From UBA1227 sp045599345 (GTDB taxonomy: Bacteria; Bacillota; Clostridia; Oscillospirales; Acutalibacteraceae): DNA of 38,643 nucleotides. The stretch covers positions 1 to 38,643 of the forward strand of contig JAZRVV010000030.1 of the NCBI GenBank assembly GCA_045599345.1, read 5' to 3'. Shown here piece after piece: positions 1 through 7,337 of the stretch (positions within the stretch are counted from its first letter, which is position 1; each line of letters starts with the position of its first letter). Made by a program: the position numbers and the translations under genes. Under the pieces are notes generated by a model that saw only the letters and a program-made list of their open reading frames with translations, was not told the origin of the DNA and did not search any database.

Positions 1-962
1 CCGTCAGCGCGAAGGCTGTTTGCGGCGTCGCAGAGTGCTGACAAGTCAGCGTCCTCGTCATAGAGGAGTGCGACATCAACATCATACTCGCTTGACTCAA
101 AGAGCAAGTCCTCAAGCATACTAACGTATAGTGCAAAACCTACGGCTTTGGACTTGCGCTTTAGGCGAGTCATCATGTTGTCGTACTGACCGCCCGACAG
201 GACACTGTCAGCGACGCCATTTACAAAGCCATTGAATGTTATACCGTTATAGTAGTGAACATCGTTTACTACTGAAAAATCAATTTGGACATTGCTGTCA
301 TCAAGTGCAAAGAGAAGTCTCTTAAGCTGTGCTACGCCTTCATTACCTGGAAGAAGTGCCTCGAGTTTTGGAATTACTGTTTCCTTGTCACCATAAGTTT
401 TAGTAAGTTCCAAGAGGAGTTCTGCCTTCTTTGGCTCAACATTCTCTTTGACAAGAATTGCTTCAAGCTCGTGAATATTCTTCTGACCCATAAGGCGAAG
501 GATTTCGTTACGAGCCTTGGTTGACACGTCACAGTCATCAAGGATGTCACAGATTATCGTAAGGTTTGAAACATCAAGCTTGTAATCATCACTGATAGCA
601 CCGAGAGTTTTAGTCGCAAGTGCCAATACCTCTAAAAGGCAATAGTCATCAACCTTGCCAAAGCACTCAAGACCAATCTGACGGATTTCTTTAAAGCCCT
701 GTGAACCCTTGGTTACCCTGTATACGTTCTCGTCATAGTAAACCTTGCTAACTGACTGGGTATCGTCCTCACTATTTTTTATAATAGAAAGGGTAACGTC
801 TGGTTTAAGCGCCATAAGCTTACCAGACAAGTCTGTGAAAGTAATAATATTATCAGAGATTAAGAAATCCTTATTTTTAACATAGAGATCATACTCTTCG
901 AATTTACTCATTTTATACTGAGTATATCCATACTCTTGATACTTATTTAATATGTTATTCAT
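1..962 (-). CDS. hisZ: HisZ-like ATP phosphoribosyltransferase regulatory subunit, 3' end off the window
   Basis: A partial gene with about 320 codons visible. The reading frame starts at ATG 960-962, behind a GGAGG site, and runs off the left edge. The product has the class II aminoacyl-tRNA-synthetase-like core seen in HisZ and HisRS: KPDVT near residue 55, YYDENVYR, EIRQIGLECFG and GGQYDNM. The N-terminus lacks an obvious synthetase motif 1, and the gene follows a TrpR-family regulator, so HisZ (regulatory subunit that activates the short HisG in the first step of histidine synthesis) fits better than HisS. Its start lies inside the end of the upstream regulator gene (8-nt overlap), so the two are translationally coupled. 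A HisS paralogue cannot be fully excluded because the C-terminus is missing. Confidence 0.8.
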   Translation of the reverse strand, partial: MNNILNKYQEYGYTQYKMSKFEEYDLYVKNKDFLISDNIITFTDLSGKLMALKPDVTLSIIKNSEDDTQSVSKVYYDENVYRVTKGSQGFKEIRQIGLECFGKVDDYCLLEVLALATKTLGAISDDYKLDVSNLTIICDILDDCDVSTKARNEILRLMGQKNIHELEAILVKENVEPKKAELLLELTKTYGDKETVIPKLEALLPGNEGVAQLKRLLFALDDSNVQIDFSVVNDVHYYNGITFNGFVNGVADSVLSGGQYDNMMTRLKRKSKAVGFALYVSMLEDLLFESSEYDVDVALLYDEDADLSALCDAANSLRAD

Positions 963-1248
963 TGCTATCCTCCACTGCGGCAATAGCCTTTTGATATCCG
1001 CCTGTGCCATAGTTGAGGCACTTGGCAACTCTGCCTATCGTTGCAGAGCTCACTCCCACTTCGGCGCCTATCGTTTGATAGCTCTTGCCCTCATTGAGTT
1101 TAATTGCAGTTTCAAATCGCTGAGCCATATCCTGTACTTCCTTGATAGTACAAAGGTCATCAAAGAAGTCATAGCAGTCGTCAACAGACTCAAGACTCAG
1201 TATTGCACGAAAGAGTTTTTCAGTTGAATCGTTTCTAATTGGTGACAT
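955..1248 (-). CDS. yerC: TrpR/YerC-YecD family transcriptional regulator
   Basis: A 97-residue all-helical DNA-binding protein of the Trp-repressor superfamily (YerC/YecD type). The C-terminal half contains the helix-turn-helix, SYQTIGAEVGVSSATIGRVA, preceded by the helix DMAQRFETAIKLNEGK that is typical of the family. The full length matches the family. An AGGGAGC site lies 8-10 nt before the ATG at 1248. The gene overlaps hisZ by 8 nt and shares its transcript, so it probably controls histidine or aromatic amino-acid metabolism. Its promoter carries palindromes resembling E. coli trp operators, which suggests autoregulation. The ligand is unknown. The family assignment is firm; the regulatory target is inferred from position. 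Confidence 0.85.
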   Translation of the reverse strand: MSPIRNDSTEKLFRAILSLESVDDCYDFFDDLCTIKEVQDMAQRFETAIKLNEGKSYQTIGAEVGVSSATIGRVAKCLNYGTGGYQKAIAAVEDSNE

Positions 1249-1271
1249 AAAAAGCTCCCTTTCACTTTATT

Positions 1272-1308
1272 GTGCTAGTATGTTATCACGTTAGCGTGCT
1301 AAAGTAAA
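1272..1308 (-). promoter_or_regulatory. Promoter and TrpR-like operators of the yerC-hisZ operon
   Basis: On the minus strand TTTACT (1308-1303) and TAACAT (1285-1280) are separated by 17 bp. The spacer contains a perfect 12-bp palindrome, TTAGCGTGCTAA (1291-1302). A second half-site, GTGCTAG (1272-1278), lies near the expected start point, 24 bp from the matching GTGCTAA half (1296-1302). The CTAG/CTAA core resembles TrpR operators, in keeping with the first gene. The sites are seen directly; the binding is inferred. Confidence 0.6.
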
Positions 1309-1320
1309 GTCTTTTTTAAC

Positions 1321-1348
1321 AAAAAAATGCCAGCTTGAAAAGCTGGCA
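1321..1348 (-). terminator. Intrinsic terminator after the SWIM gene
   Basis: TGCCAGCTT (1328-1336) and AAGCTGGCA (1340-1348) form a 9-bp stem with a 3-nt loop. On the minus strand a run of seven Ts follows directly. It ends the DUF4143 ATPase-SWIM transcript. Confidence 0.85.
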
Positions 1349-1377
1349 ATTTCCAAGAACAGTTCAAACTACAATAT

Positions 1378-1833
1378 TTAATAATCGATATACTCTCTAA
1401 CAAATCTATTAAATACCCATTCGGGAGCATCCATAAGAATTCCCCAAAGAGCATCTTGAAGTTCAGCCCTTTTCATCTTTGAAATCTTTTGCTCAACGAA
1501 GTCATAGATTTGTTCTTCATATTCTTCCTCTTCCCTTCTAGCTTGTTCCACTTCAACTAAATATTCATCTGCTTCATTCGGAAATGCAGTGAAATACAAA
1601 GCCACTTTATGTTTGCATATTTTCATATTCCCTTCTGCAAACGGACAATTACAAGTCGATTTTTTCGGATGTAAAACATCAATATGTACGGAATATGGTA
1701 TTTTCGATGAACCTGCAACCTCTCCATCATATTCGCTTGCACTGACTCTATTTATTGACAGCACTTTATTCTCTTTGTAATATGCATATCCGCGCCAAGC
1801 AGAAGTGCTACTTGCAATATCTATAAATCCCAT
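1378..1833 (-). CDS. SWIM zinc-finger domain protein
   Basis: A 151-residue protein with a SWIM-type zinc-binding motif, C61-x-C63 ... C73-x-H75 (CNCPFAEGNMKICKH). An acidic helical tail follows, rich in Glu, at about residues 95-110. SWIM fingers bind nucleic acid or protein and are found in Swi2/Snf2 ATPases, transposases and restriction-linked proteins; this one has no other recognisable domain. It begins 4 nt after the stop codon of the DUF4143 ATPase gene, and its GGATTG ribosome site lies in the end of that gene, so the two are one translational unit. Function is unknown; partnership with the ATPase is inferred from the coupling. Confidence 0.75.
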   Translation of the reverse strand: MGFIDIASSTSAWRGYAYYKENKVLSINRVSASEYDGEVAGSSKIPYSVHIDVLHPKKSTCNCPFAEGNMKICKHKVALYFTAFPNEADEYLVEVEQARREEEEYEEQIYDFVEQKISKMKRAELQDALWGILMDAPEWVFNRFVREYIDY

Positions 1834-1837
1834 AATA

Positions 1838-3118
1838 TCAATCCTTTAAACATCCAATAGGAATAACAAAAACACCGTCATCCCGTTTATAACCATATTG
1901 CGTTCCCGTAATTACAATCTTTAAGTCTGGCTTCCGCAAAGGACATTGTATTTCTTTTTGATTATGCTCTTCAATCAGACGTTCAATTTCGCATAAATGC
2001 TTAGCTCCAAGATCAACATCTTTTGAACCGAGTTTGAACTCCAAAAGTGCATATTTACCATCGTTTAGGTGCAAAACTCCATCCGCTTCAAGACCATATC
2101 GATCGCGATAATAAGACATCGTACCATCAAATGCAGAAGAGTATATTTTCAAATCACGGATACAAAGCGATTCAAAAAGGAATCCAAGAGTTTTAAAATC
2201 AGTATTAAAGTAATCTGGTGAAAGACCAAGAGCAGCAACAGCAATTGACGGATCTATCAGATTTCTTTTTTGCGATGAGCGAAGATTACTTTTTGAACGA
2301 ATAGAAGGACACCACGCTTCGACATCTTCAACGATATACAATTTTTCCAACGCATGTATATACTCGTAAATCGTAGCGATGCTAACGTCATAATTTGCCT
2401 GCACGTCGCCAATAATAGTCTTCGTTTCCGCCAACGTACAAATATTTCGGCTGTAAGATTGTAAAAGCACTTGCGCACATCTAGCATTTCTTTTCCTTCC
2501 GTCAATATTTGAAATGTCAACAGAATAAGTTTGCTTGTATAAATCTTTCGCAATCTCAAGTTTGGAACGAGTTGTTTTATTACACAAAGCTTTCGGCCAA
2601 CCTCCGCGACAAATGGCAAAAATCAAATCGTCAATAGTAAGTTGTGACTCACAACCATCAAAGCTTTCAGGGTGATTAAACAATTCTTTAAGCGATACCA
2701 TGCCATTTGATTCACCGCTTTCATATAAACTCATGGGATACATTTTAAGTTGGCTAATTCGAAGTGTTCCAGTATGGGAAGTTTTTATTTCTTTTGAAGA
2801 TGATCCTGTCAAAATATACTGCCCGTTTTTTCCAGAATCATCAATATCTTTACGAATTGTTCCCCAAAGTTTAGGCGCATCCTGCCATTCATCGAATAAC
2901 CGAGGCCTTTCGCCAATTAGCAGCTTTTTAGGTGCTACTTCAGCAACAGCGAGCAAATTTTCACGCACTTCTTCATCTTGAAATTCAATAAAACTTTTGG
3001 CTTTTTGTTTCGCCGAAGTTGTTTTGCCACAGCCTTTCGGTCCCTTTATAAGAGTTGCGCCAAATGACTCAAGCTTTAAATCAATCAAATCATCGACAAT
3101 TCTCTTTTTATAATCCAT
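1838..3118 (-). CDS. AAA-family ATPase with DUF4143 domain (first copy)
   Basis: A 426-residue ATP-binding protein. The Walker A motif is GPKGCGKTT at residues 26-34, and a Walker B-like LFDEWQD at 74-80. A winged-helix middle region follows, then a C-terminal DUF4143 region that resembles a PD-(D/E)xK nuclease fold, with EADGVLHLNDGKYALLEFKLG giving the E...D...ExK pattern. Proteins of this type are common and variable in bacteria and have no settled role; DNA repair, defence or regulation have all been suggested. The start at 3118 has a GGAGG site 6-8 nt upstream. The gene has its own promoter with tandem repeats and is coupled to the SWIM gene downstream. Many arginine codons are AGA/CGA, consistent with an accessory origin. 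Confidence 0.85.
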   Translation of the reverse strand: MDYKKRIVDDLIDLKLESFGATLIKGPKGCGKTTSAKQKAKSFIEFQDEEVRENLLAVAEVAPKKLLIGERPRLFDEWQDAPKLWGTIRKDIDDSGKNGQYILTGSSSKEIKTSHTGTLRISQLKMYPMSLYESGESNGMVSLKELFNHPESFDGCESQLTIDDLIFAICRGGWPKALCNKTTRSKLEIAKDLYKQTYSVDISNIDGRKRNARCAQVLLQSYSRNICTLAETKTIIGDVQANYDVSIATIYEYIHALEKLYIVEDVEAWCPSIRSKSNLRSSQKRNLIDPSIAVAALGLSPDYFNTDFKTLGFLFESLCIRDLKIYSSAFDGTMSYYRDRYGLEADGVLHLNDGKYALLEFKLGSKDVDLGAKHLCEIERLIEEHNQKEIQCPLRKPDLKIVITGTQYGYKRDDGVFVIPIGCLKD

Positions 3119-3128
3119 ATCGAAGCCT

Positions 3129-3171
3129 CCTTAACTATGACTATTATAACGTAGTTAAGGGAATTTGTAAA
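3129..3171 (-). promoter_or_regulatory. Promoter of the first DUF4143 operon with flanking inverted repeat
   Basis: On the minus strand TTTACA (3171-3166) is followed, after 17 bp, by TATAAT (3148-3143). Perfect 9-bp inverted arms CCTTAACTA (3129-3137) and TAGTTAAGG (3152-3160) bracket the -10 box, the layout of a repressor operator. Confidence 0.75.
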
Positions 3172-3236
3172 GGAATTGTTGATAAATTCGCGCAAAATTA
3201 TTATACACATTCGTGAATAATTATTATACAAATTCG
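3168..3236. repeat. Three contiguous 23-bp imperfect tandem repeats
   Basis: Units at 3168-3190, 3191-3213 and 3214-3236 each end in ATTCG. The second and third match at 19 of 23 positions; the first is degenerate (about 14 of 23) and overlaps the -35 box. They lie just upstream of the first DUF4143 gene and look like an iterated protein-binding site. Confidence 0.65.
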
Positions 3237-3265
3237 TTGTGCCGTGATTTATAGATTTGAGCTGC

Positions 3266-3304
3266 AAAAAGAAACAAGGAGCAACATCCGTTGCTCCTTG
3301 TTTC
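3266..3304 (-). terminator. Terminator of tRNA-fMet
   Basis: A 15-bp perfect stem, GAAACAAGGAGCAAC (3271-3285) with its complement at 3290-3304 and a 4-nt loop. On the minus strand it is followed by a short T run. It lies directly downstream of the tRNA. Confidence 0.85.
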
Positions 3305-3306
3305 TG

Positions 3307-3382
<76 letters not shown>

Positions 3383-3401
3383 ATATTTAAAGTGCTTGAT
3401 T

Positions 3402-3429
3402 ATTATAGACAAGATGTCCTAAAAATGCA
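3402..3429 (-). promoter_or_regulatory. Promoter of tRNA-fMet
   Basis: On the minus strand TTGCAT (3429-3424) and TATAAT (3407-3402) are 16 bp apart, about 20 bp before the tRNA 5' end. Inverted arms AAAGTGCTTG (3389-3398) and CAAGCACTTT (3427-3436) bracket the promoter. Confidence 0.75.
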
Positions 3430-3443
3430 AGCACTTTTTTTGA

Positions 3444-3626
3444 TTAATAAATTTTGATGAATGGGCTGATAAAGCTAAGTGGTGCCTTCTCAAATGCTTC
3501 TGGATAGTTGCGCTTGAAAATAGCTGGCATGTTAAAAGGATTAATTACCCAAACGATATAGCCCATAAATGCTGAGCCTACTGCTAATGCGCCTGCAAGT
3601 GCAAGCTTCAAAAATGTCTTAATCAT
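3444..3626 (-). CDS. Small single-pass membrane protein, unknown function
   Basis: A 60-residue protein beginning MIKTFLKLALAGALAVGSA, with one hydrophobic segment (about residues 4-30) that could be a signal anchor. A short polar tail follows, rich in Pro, Phe and Lys. A GGGAG site lies about 10 nt before the ATG, and the gene has its own consensus promoter just downstream of the preceding gene's stop. No family was recognised. The signals for expression are good, but the protein is too short for a firm call. Confidence 0.6.
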   Translation of the reverse strand: MIKTFLKLALAGALAVGSAFMGYIVWVINPFNMPAIFKRNYPEAFEKAPLSFISPFIKIY

Positions 3627-3665
3627 AAAATTAAATCTCCCTTTTAATTTTAACTACGGTTTATA

Positions 3666-3694
3666 AATCTATCACAAGTAATGTCTAATGTCAA
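3666..3694 (-). promoter_or_regulatory. Promoter of the 60-residue membrane protein gene
   Basis: On the minus strand TTGACA (3694-3689), a 17-bp spacer, then TAGATT (3671-3666), about 40 bp before the start codon. Confidence 0.7.
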
Positions 3695-3700
3695 AGGTGA

Positions 3701-4270
3701 TTAGAAACTAATGCCCTTAAACATGCTAGCAGATTCAGAGTAATCAGGCTCAGATCCATCACTAGTTGGTACGTTATCAACTGGAGCGCCGAGTTTAATC
3801 TTCTCCTGCTTTTCCATTACTATTGGTGCTGATTTCTTAGACTTCTTTTCCTTCTTTGGTTTTGAAGCCTTGCTCTCATCAAACTCATACTTGCCTGCAT
3901 CAGCGAATGCCTTGTCTGCTTCGCTCTTGAGAAGTGGCATTGAAGCCTCATAGCCGTTTGCTACGCGCTCCTCATAAATCTTCTTAGCCTGAGCTTTGCG
4001 AGCGTTCTTTTTCTTAGCCTCTAAAGCCTTCTTATCCTTATCAAGCTGCTTCTGCTGCTTTTTAAGTTCATCAAGTTCTGCCTTCTTAGCCTTTGCAGCT
4101 GGAATTCCATCAGTATGCTTCTGCTTAGCCTTCTCAAATGCTTCAGAGCCCTTTGTATATACGAAAGGTGTAACAGCGGTGATGCCAATGATTGCACCAG
4201 CGACAGTTGCACCAACAATTGCAGCGGCAGCTGTAATTATTGTCTGCTTTCTAGAGTCGCGTCCTTTCAT
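3701..4270 (-). CDS. Membrane-anchored lysine-rich coiled-coil protein, unknown function
   Basis: A 189-residue protein starting at the ATG 4268-4270 (MKGRDSRKQ), chosen because GAGGGG lies 8-9 nt upstream; an in-frame ATG at 4342 would sit on the -35 box. A basic N-terminus precedes one Ala/Gly/Ile-rich membrane helix (about residues 10-35). Residues 45-115 form a highly charged Lys/Glu/Ala coiled coil with LKKQQKQLDKDKKALEAKKK, and a disordered Lys-rich tail ends the protein. No enzymatic motif is present. A scaffold or envelope-linked role is possible, but nothing in the sequence proves it. It is divergent from the ABC transporter genes. Confidence 0.7.
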   Translation of the reverse strand: MKGRDSRKQTIITAAAAIVGATVAGAIIGITAVTPFVYTKGSEAFEKAKQKHTDGIPAAKAKKAELDELKKQQKQLDKDKKALEAKKKNARKAQAKKIYEERVANGYEASMPLLKSEADKAFADAGKYEFDESKASKPKKEKKSKKSAPIVMEKQEKIKLGAPVDNVPTSDGSEPDYSESASMFKGISF

Positions 4271-4313
4271 TTTATATCCCCTCTCAAATGTGTATATAAC
4301 TAAATACTCAAAT

Positions 4314-4342
4314 ATAATACCTTGTTTTGGCTCATGTGTCAA
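4314..4342 (-). promoter_or_regulatory. Promoter of the lysine-rich coiled-coil protein gene
   Basis: On the minus strand a perfect TTGACA (4342-4337), a 17-bp spacer and TATTAT (4319-4314), about 45 bp before the start codon. The divergent ABC genes must be read from the same intergenic region, but no equally clear plus-strand promoter is visible there. Confidence 0.8.
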
Positions 4343-4416
4343 TTTGCTTTTTATATATACAAAGAGGTAAAAGTATGATAGAATTTTTGAGTAAAAACAG
4401 AAAAGGAGGGCTGCCT

Positions 4417-5112
4417 ATGGCTAGCATACTAGAATGCAAGCACCTAAAGAAGCAGTATGGCAGTTTTACTGCGCTCAAGAGTATCAATCTTGAGCTCCCT
4501 GAAGGCAAGGTAATTGGCCTACTTGGACCAAATGGCAGTGGTAAAACCACTCTCATCAAGCTTGCCAGTGGACTTCTTCTCCCAACAGCTGGTGAAATCA
4601 CTATCAACGGCAACAAACCAGGAGTTGAATCCAAAAAAATCGTAGCATATCTTCCAGAGAGAAATTATCTTGATTTGTCTCGCAAGATTACAAAACAGAT
4701 TGACTTTATGTCTGATTTCTACAAGGACTTTAATGCGGAGCGCGCATACGAGATGCTTGACCGTCTCGAGATAGACCCTAAGCGTCCGCTTAAAGACCTC
4801 TCAAAGGGTAACCGAGAGAAGGTTCAGCTCATCCTTGTTATGAGCCGCGACGCAAAGCTTTACTTGCTCGACGAGCCAATAGGTGGCGTTGACCCAGCAG
4901 CTCGTGACTACATCCTTGAAACTATCATCGACAACCATCCAGCAGAGTCCACTGTGCTCATCTCAACACACCTTATTGCTGATGTCGAGCCAGTACTTGA
5001 TGAATTTGTATTCATCCGTGAGGGCGAAATACTTCAGCACTCAAGCGTTGCTGAAGTTAAGGAAAGCGGCAAGACTGTCGATGGTCTCTTTAGGGAGGTG
5101 TTCAGATGCTAG
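4417..5112 (+). CDS. ABC transporter ATP-binding protein
   Basis: A 231-residue nucleotide-binding subunit. It has Walker A GPNGSGKTT near residue 40, the signature LSKGNREKVQ near 130, Walker B KLYLLDEPIGGVDP near 155, and the H-loop STHLI near 190. The ATG at 4417 was chosen over an in-frame one at 4327 because AGGAGG lies 6-7 nt upstream. The composition and the neighbouring membrane gene, overlapping by 7 nt, match YtrB/EcsA-type two-component ABC exporters. Such systems often have a GntR regulator gene in front; none is present here. Substrate unknown. Confidence 0.9.
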   Translation: MASILECKHLKKQYGSFTALKSINLELPEGKVIGLLGPNGSGKTTLIKLASGLLLPTAGEITINGNKPGVESKKIVAYLPERNYLDLSRKITKQIDFMSDFYKDFNAERAYEMLDRLEIDPKRPLKDLSKGNREKVQLILVMSRDAKLYLLDEPIGGVDPAARDYILETIIDNHPAESTVLISTHLIADVEPVLDEFVFIREGEILQHSSVAEVKESGKTVDGLFREVFRC

Positions 5113-5963
5113 GCAAACTTACAAAGCACGAATTCCTCACTGTTGGACGAATTGCACTTCCAACATACATCGGAGTACTTATCATTGCTGCGGTTGGTCG
5201 ATTCCTTACATGGCTTACATCCCGTAAGTACTTAATCGACAACGTACCAAAGACATTTGTTAAAATCATTCAGATTTTATCTTCCTTGATTTCAACAATC
5301 TATGTCATCGCATTTGTTGCACTCATCGTTATGACCATCTTCCTTATGGTCTATCGATTCTACAAGAACTTCTTCACTGACGAAGGCTACCTCATGAACA
5401 CACTTCCTGTGCGTCCAGCAAGCCTTGTCACATCCAAGCTCTTTAACTCTTGGGTTTGGATCATCTTCAGCCTTATCATTGCTTTTGGTTCACTTTACAT
5501 AACACTTGGCCACTATGACCAGCTCATTGATATGTTTAAAAACCTTGGCAATGCGGTAAAAGATGTCCTTGATCGTGAAGGTGAGTTCATTCGTGATGAA
5601 CTTGGTGTACCACTTTGGGTATTCATAGTTGAGCTTGTATTCCTTGCACTCTCATACGTTACACGTTACATCCTCACATGGTACTCATCAGTAGGTTTCG
5701 GTATGCTTCTCTCCAAGAAGCACAAGGTTCTTGGCACACTCATTGCATACCTCATCCTTGAAATCATTGGTTATATCCTTGTTGGTGCTTATCTTGCTGT
5801 TGCGGCAGAGGTTATTCCAAACTACTATGATATAATCAACACCAGCGGTGGTAAGGCACTTCAGCTTGTTGTTGTAGGCTCACTTGCCCTCAACACCATC
5901 CTATCAGGCCTTCTCTTCTGGTTCGATTGCTACGTTATGAAGCACCGCCTCAACATTGACTAA
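5106..5963 (+). CDS. ABC transporter permease
   Basis: A 285-residue integral membrane protein with about six hydrophobic segments (including TYIGVLIIAAVGRFLTWL, FVALIVMTIFLMVYRFY, WVWIIFSLIIAFGSLYI, LIAYLILEIIGYILVGAYLA). It carries the motif TDEGYLMNTLPVRPASLVTSK in its first cytoplasmic loop, common in ABC-2-like permeases of Bacillota. It overlaps the ATPase gene by 7 nt and a strong terminator follows, so these two genes form a complete transporter operon. Direction (export) is inferred from the absence of a binding protein. Confidence 0.85.
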   Translation: MLGKLTKHEFLTVGRIALPTYIGVLIIAAVGRFLTWLTSRKYLIDNVPKTFVKIIQILSSLISTIYVIAFVALIVMTIFLMVYRFYKNFFTDEGYLMNTLPVRPASLVTSKLFNSWVWIIFSLIIAFGSLYITLGHYDQLIDMFKNLGNAVKDVLDREGEFIRDELGVPLWVFIVELVFLALSYVTRYILTWYSSVGFGMLLSKKHKVLGTLIAYLILEIIGYILVGAYLAVAAEVIPNYYDIINTSGGKALQLVVVGSLALNTILSGLLFWFDCYVMKHRLNID

Positions 5964-5967
5964 ACCA

Positions 5968-6000
5968 AAAGCCCCGTGATTCCACGGGGCTTTACTTTTT
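5968..6000 (+). terminator. Terminator of the ABC transporter operon
   Basis: Stem AAAGCCCCGTG (5968-5978) with CACGGGGCTTT (5983-5993), a 4-nt loop, then a T-rich tail (ACTTTTT). Confidence 0.85.
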
Positions 6001-6003
6001 GCC

Positions 6004-7320
6004 TTATATGAACATAGCAAAATATACTGGCAAATATACTATTTTTCCATTCGTTTTTATAGTTCTTTCATTTGAGACAACCATAGCTTTTTTGATGTGA
6101 TAATCTTCATTTTTTACAAAGCCATTTAAGGCACTATGAACGGTATAATCCTTTCCAGACTTAACCTCAATTGGAACAACAGACAAGCTATCATAATCAT
6201 CGATAAGATAATCGACTTCACCTTTACTGCGGTTATCATAGTAAAACAAATTATGTCCGTGCGCAATCAATTCACTTGCAACGACACTCTCATAAACCGA
6301 ACCTAGATTAATACTTCTATTATCATCCATTATTGCATTAATGTTGTTTCCATAAAGAATGCTAGTTAGAATTCCTACGTCGTTTAGATATAACTTCAAA
6401 AGATTCTTGCCACTAGATTCAATTAGTGGGAAGACAGGATTGGATATTGCTTGAACATTGAGCGCTATACCTGCGCTTATAAGATAATCAAATTCATCTT
6501 GATAATCTGTAAAAGTCTTACCTTTCTTTTCTTCAATATTTTGAGCAACAACTCGCTTTTTCTTGTTCTCCATATTTGATGGAATCAAATCATATATCCT
6601 GCGAATTTTAAGTTTTTTCTCCACATCATACTTTGATGCATCAGCTGCATAGTAATCATGCGTTTCCCTCTGTACTTCACGAACTTTTTGTATGTTCTTT
6701 GTCTCAAGATAAGTATTTACAGCATCTGGAAGGCCACCAACTAACAAGTACTTGTGGAACAAATCCATCATCTTGTTGTGCGTTGCTTCATCTAATGCCT
6801 CTAATCGCTCATACTTACTCTTTAATGATGCTATTGCCGTACTATTCATACCATTGGCATATAAAAACTCTTCAAAATCCAAAGGAAACATTCTAACCTT
6901 ACGGATACTGCCCATTGGAATTGATGTTGTCTCTGAAAGTGTCACACCTAAGAGAGAACCACTAGCAACATAGGTAAATTTATTGTCTTGTGCCAAAAAC
7001 TTAAGTAATGTAAGCAAATGTGGATAAACTTGAATTTCATCTATGAAAATAAGTGTATCCTTTCTATTGCCCATTTTATCACCTGCAATCATACTGACTT
7101 GCAAATAGAAATCTTCTATTGTAGATGTATTGGCAAAAAGTTTCGCGCCCATTGAGTCTGTAACCATATTAATCTCAATATAGTTCTTAAACAATTTTTT
7201 ACCTACATGGCTAACGATAAACGTCTTACCTACTTGACGTGCGCCATCTATAAGCAATACTTTTTTTGAACCTGATTTCAAGTGCTCTTCAATTAAAGAT
7301 TCAATCCTTCTATAAAGCAT
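6004..7320 (-). CDS. AAA-family ATPase with DUF4143 domain (second copy)
   Basis: A 438-residue protein with Walker A GARQVGKT at residues 26-33, Walker B TLIFIDEIQ near 88-96, and sensor-like YVASGSLLGV. The C-terminal DUF4143/PD-(D/E)xK-like part has GEVDYLIDDY and VVPIEVKSGK, a plausible nuclease-type active site. An AGAAGGTG site lies 6-7 nt before the ATG at 7320. It differs strongly from the copy at 1838-3118 in sequence, so the two are distant relatives and not a recent duplication. It is transcribed alone and its promoter is covered by four tandem repeats. The molecular role of the family is not settled. Confidence 0.85.
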   Translation of the reverse strand: MLYRRIESLIEEHLKSGSKKVLLIDGARQVGKTFIVSHVGKKLFKNYIEINMVTDSMGAKLFANTSTIEDFYLQVSMIAGDKMGNRKDTLIFIDEIQVYPHLLTLLKFLAQDNKFTYVASGSLLGVTLSETTSIPMGSIRKVRMFPLDFEEFLYANGMNSTAIASLKSKYERLEALDEATHNKMMDLFHKYLLVGGLPDAVNTYLETKNIQKVREVQRETHDYYAADASKYDVEKKLKIRRIYDLIPSNMENKKKRVVAQNIEEKKGKTFTDYQDEFDYLISAGIALNVQAISNPVFPLIESSGKNLLKLYLNDVGILTSILYGNNINAIMDDNRSINLGSVYESVVASELIAHGHNLFYYDNRSKGEVDYLIDDYDSLSVVPIEVKSGKDYTVHSALNGFVKNEDYHIKKAMVVSNERTIKTNGKIVYLPVYFAMFI

Positions 7321-7337
7321 AGCTTCACCTTCTTATG

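Noticed and set aside
4327..4416. Earlier start of the ABC ATPase gene at 4327
   Set aside because: No ribosome site there, and the extension has no similarity to the family; AGGAGG before 4417 decides.
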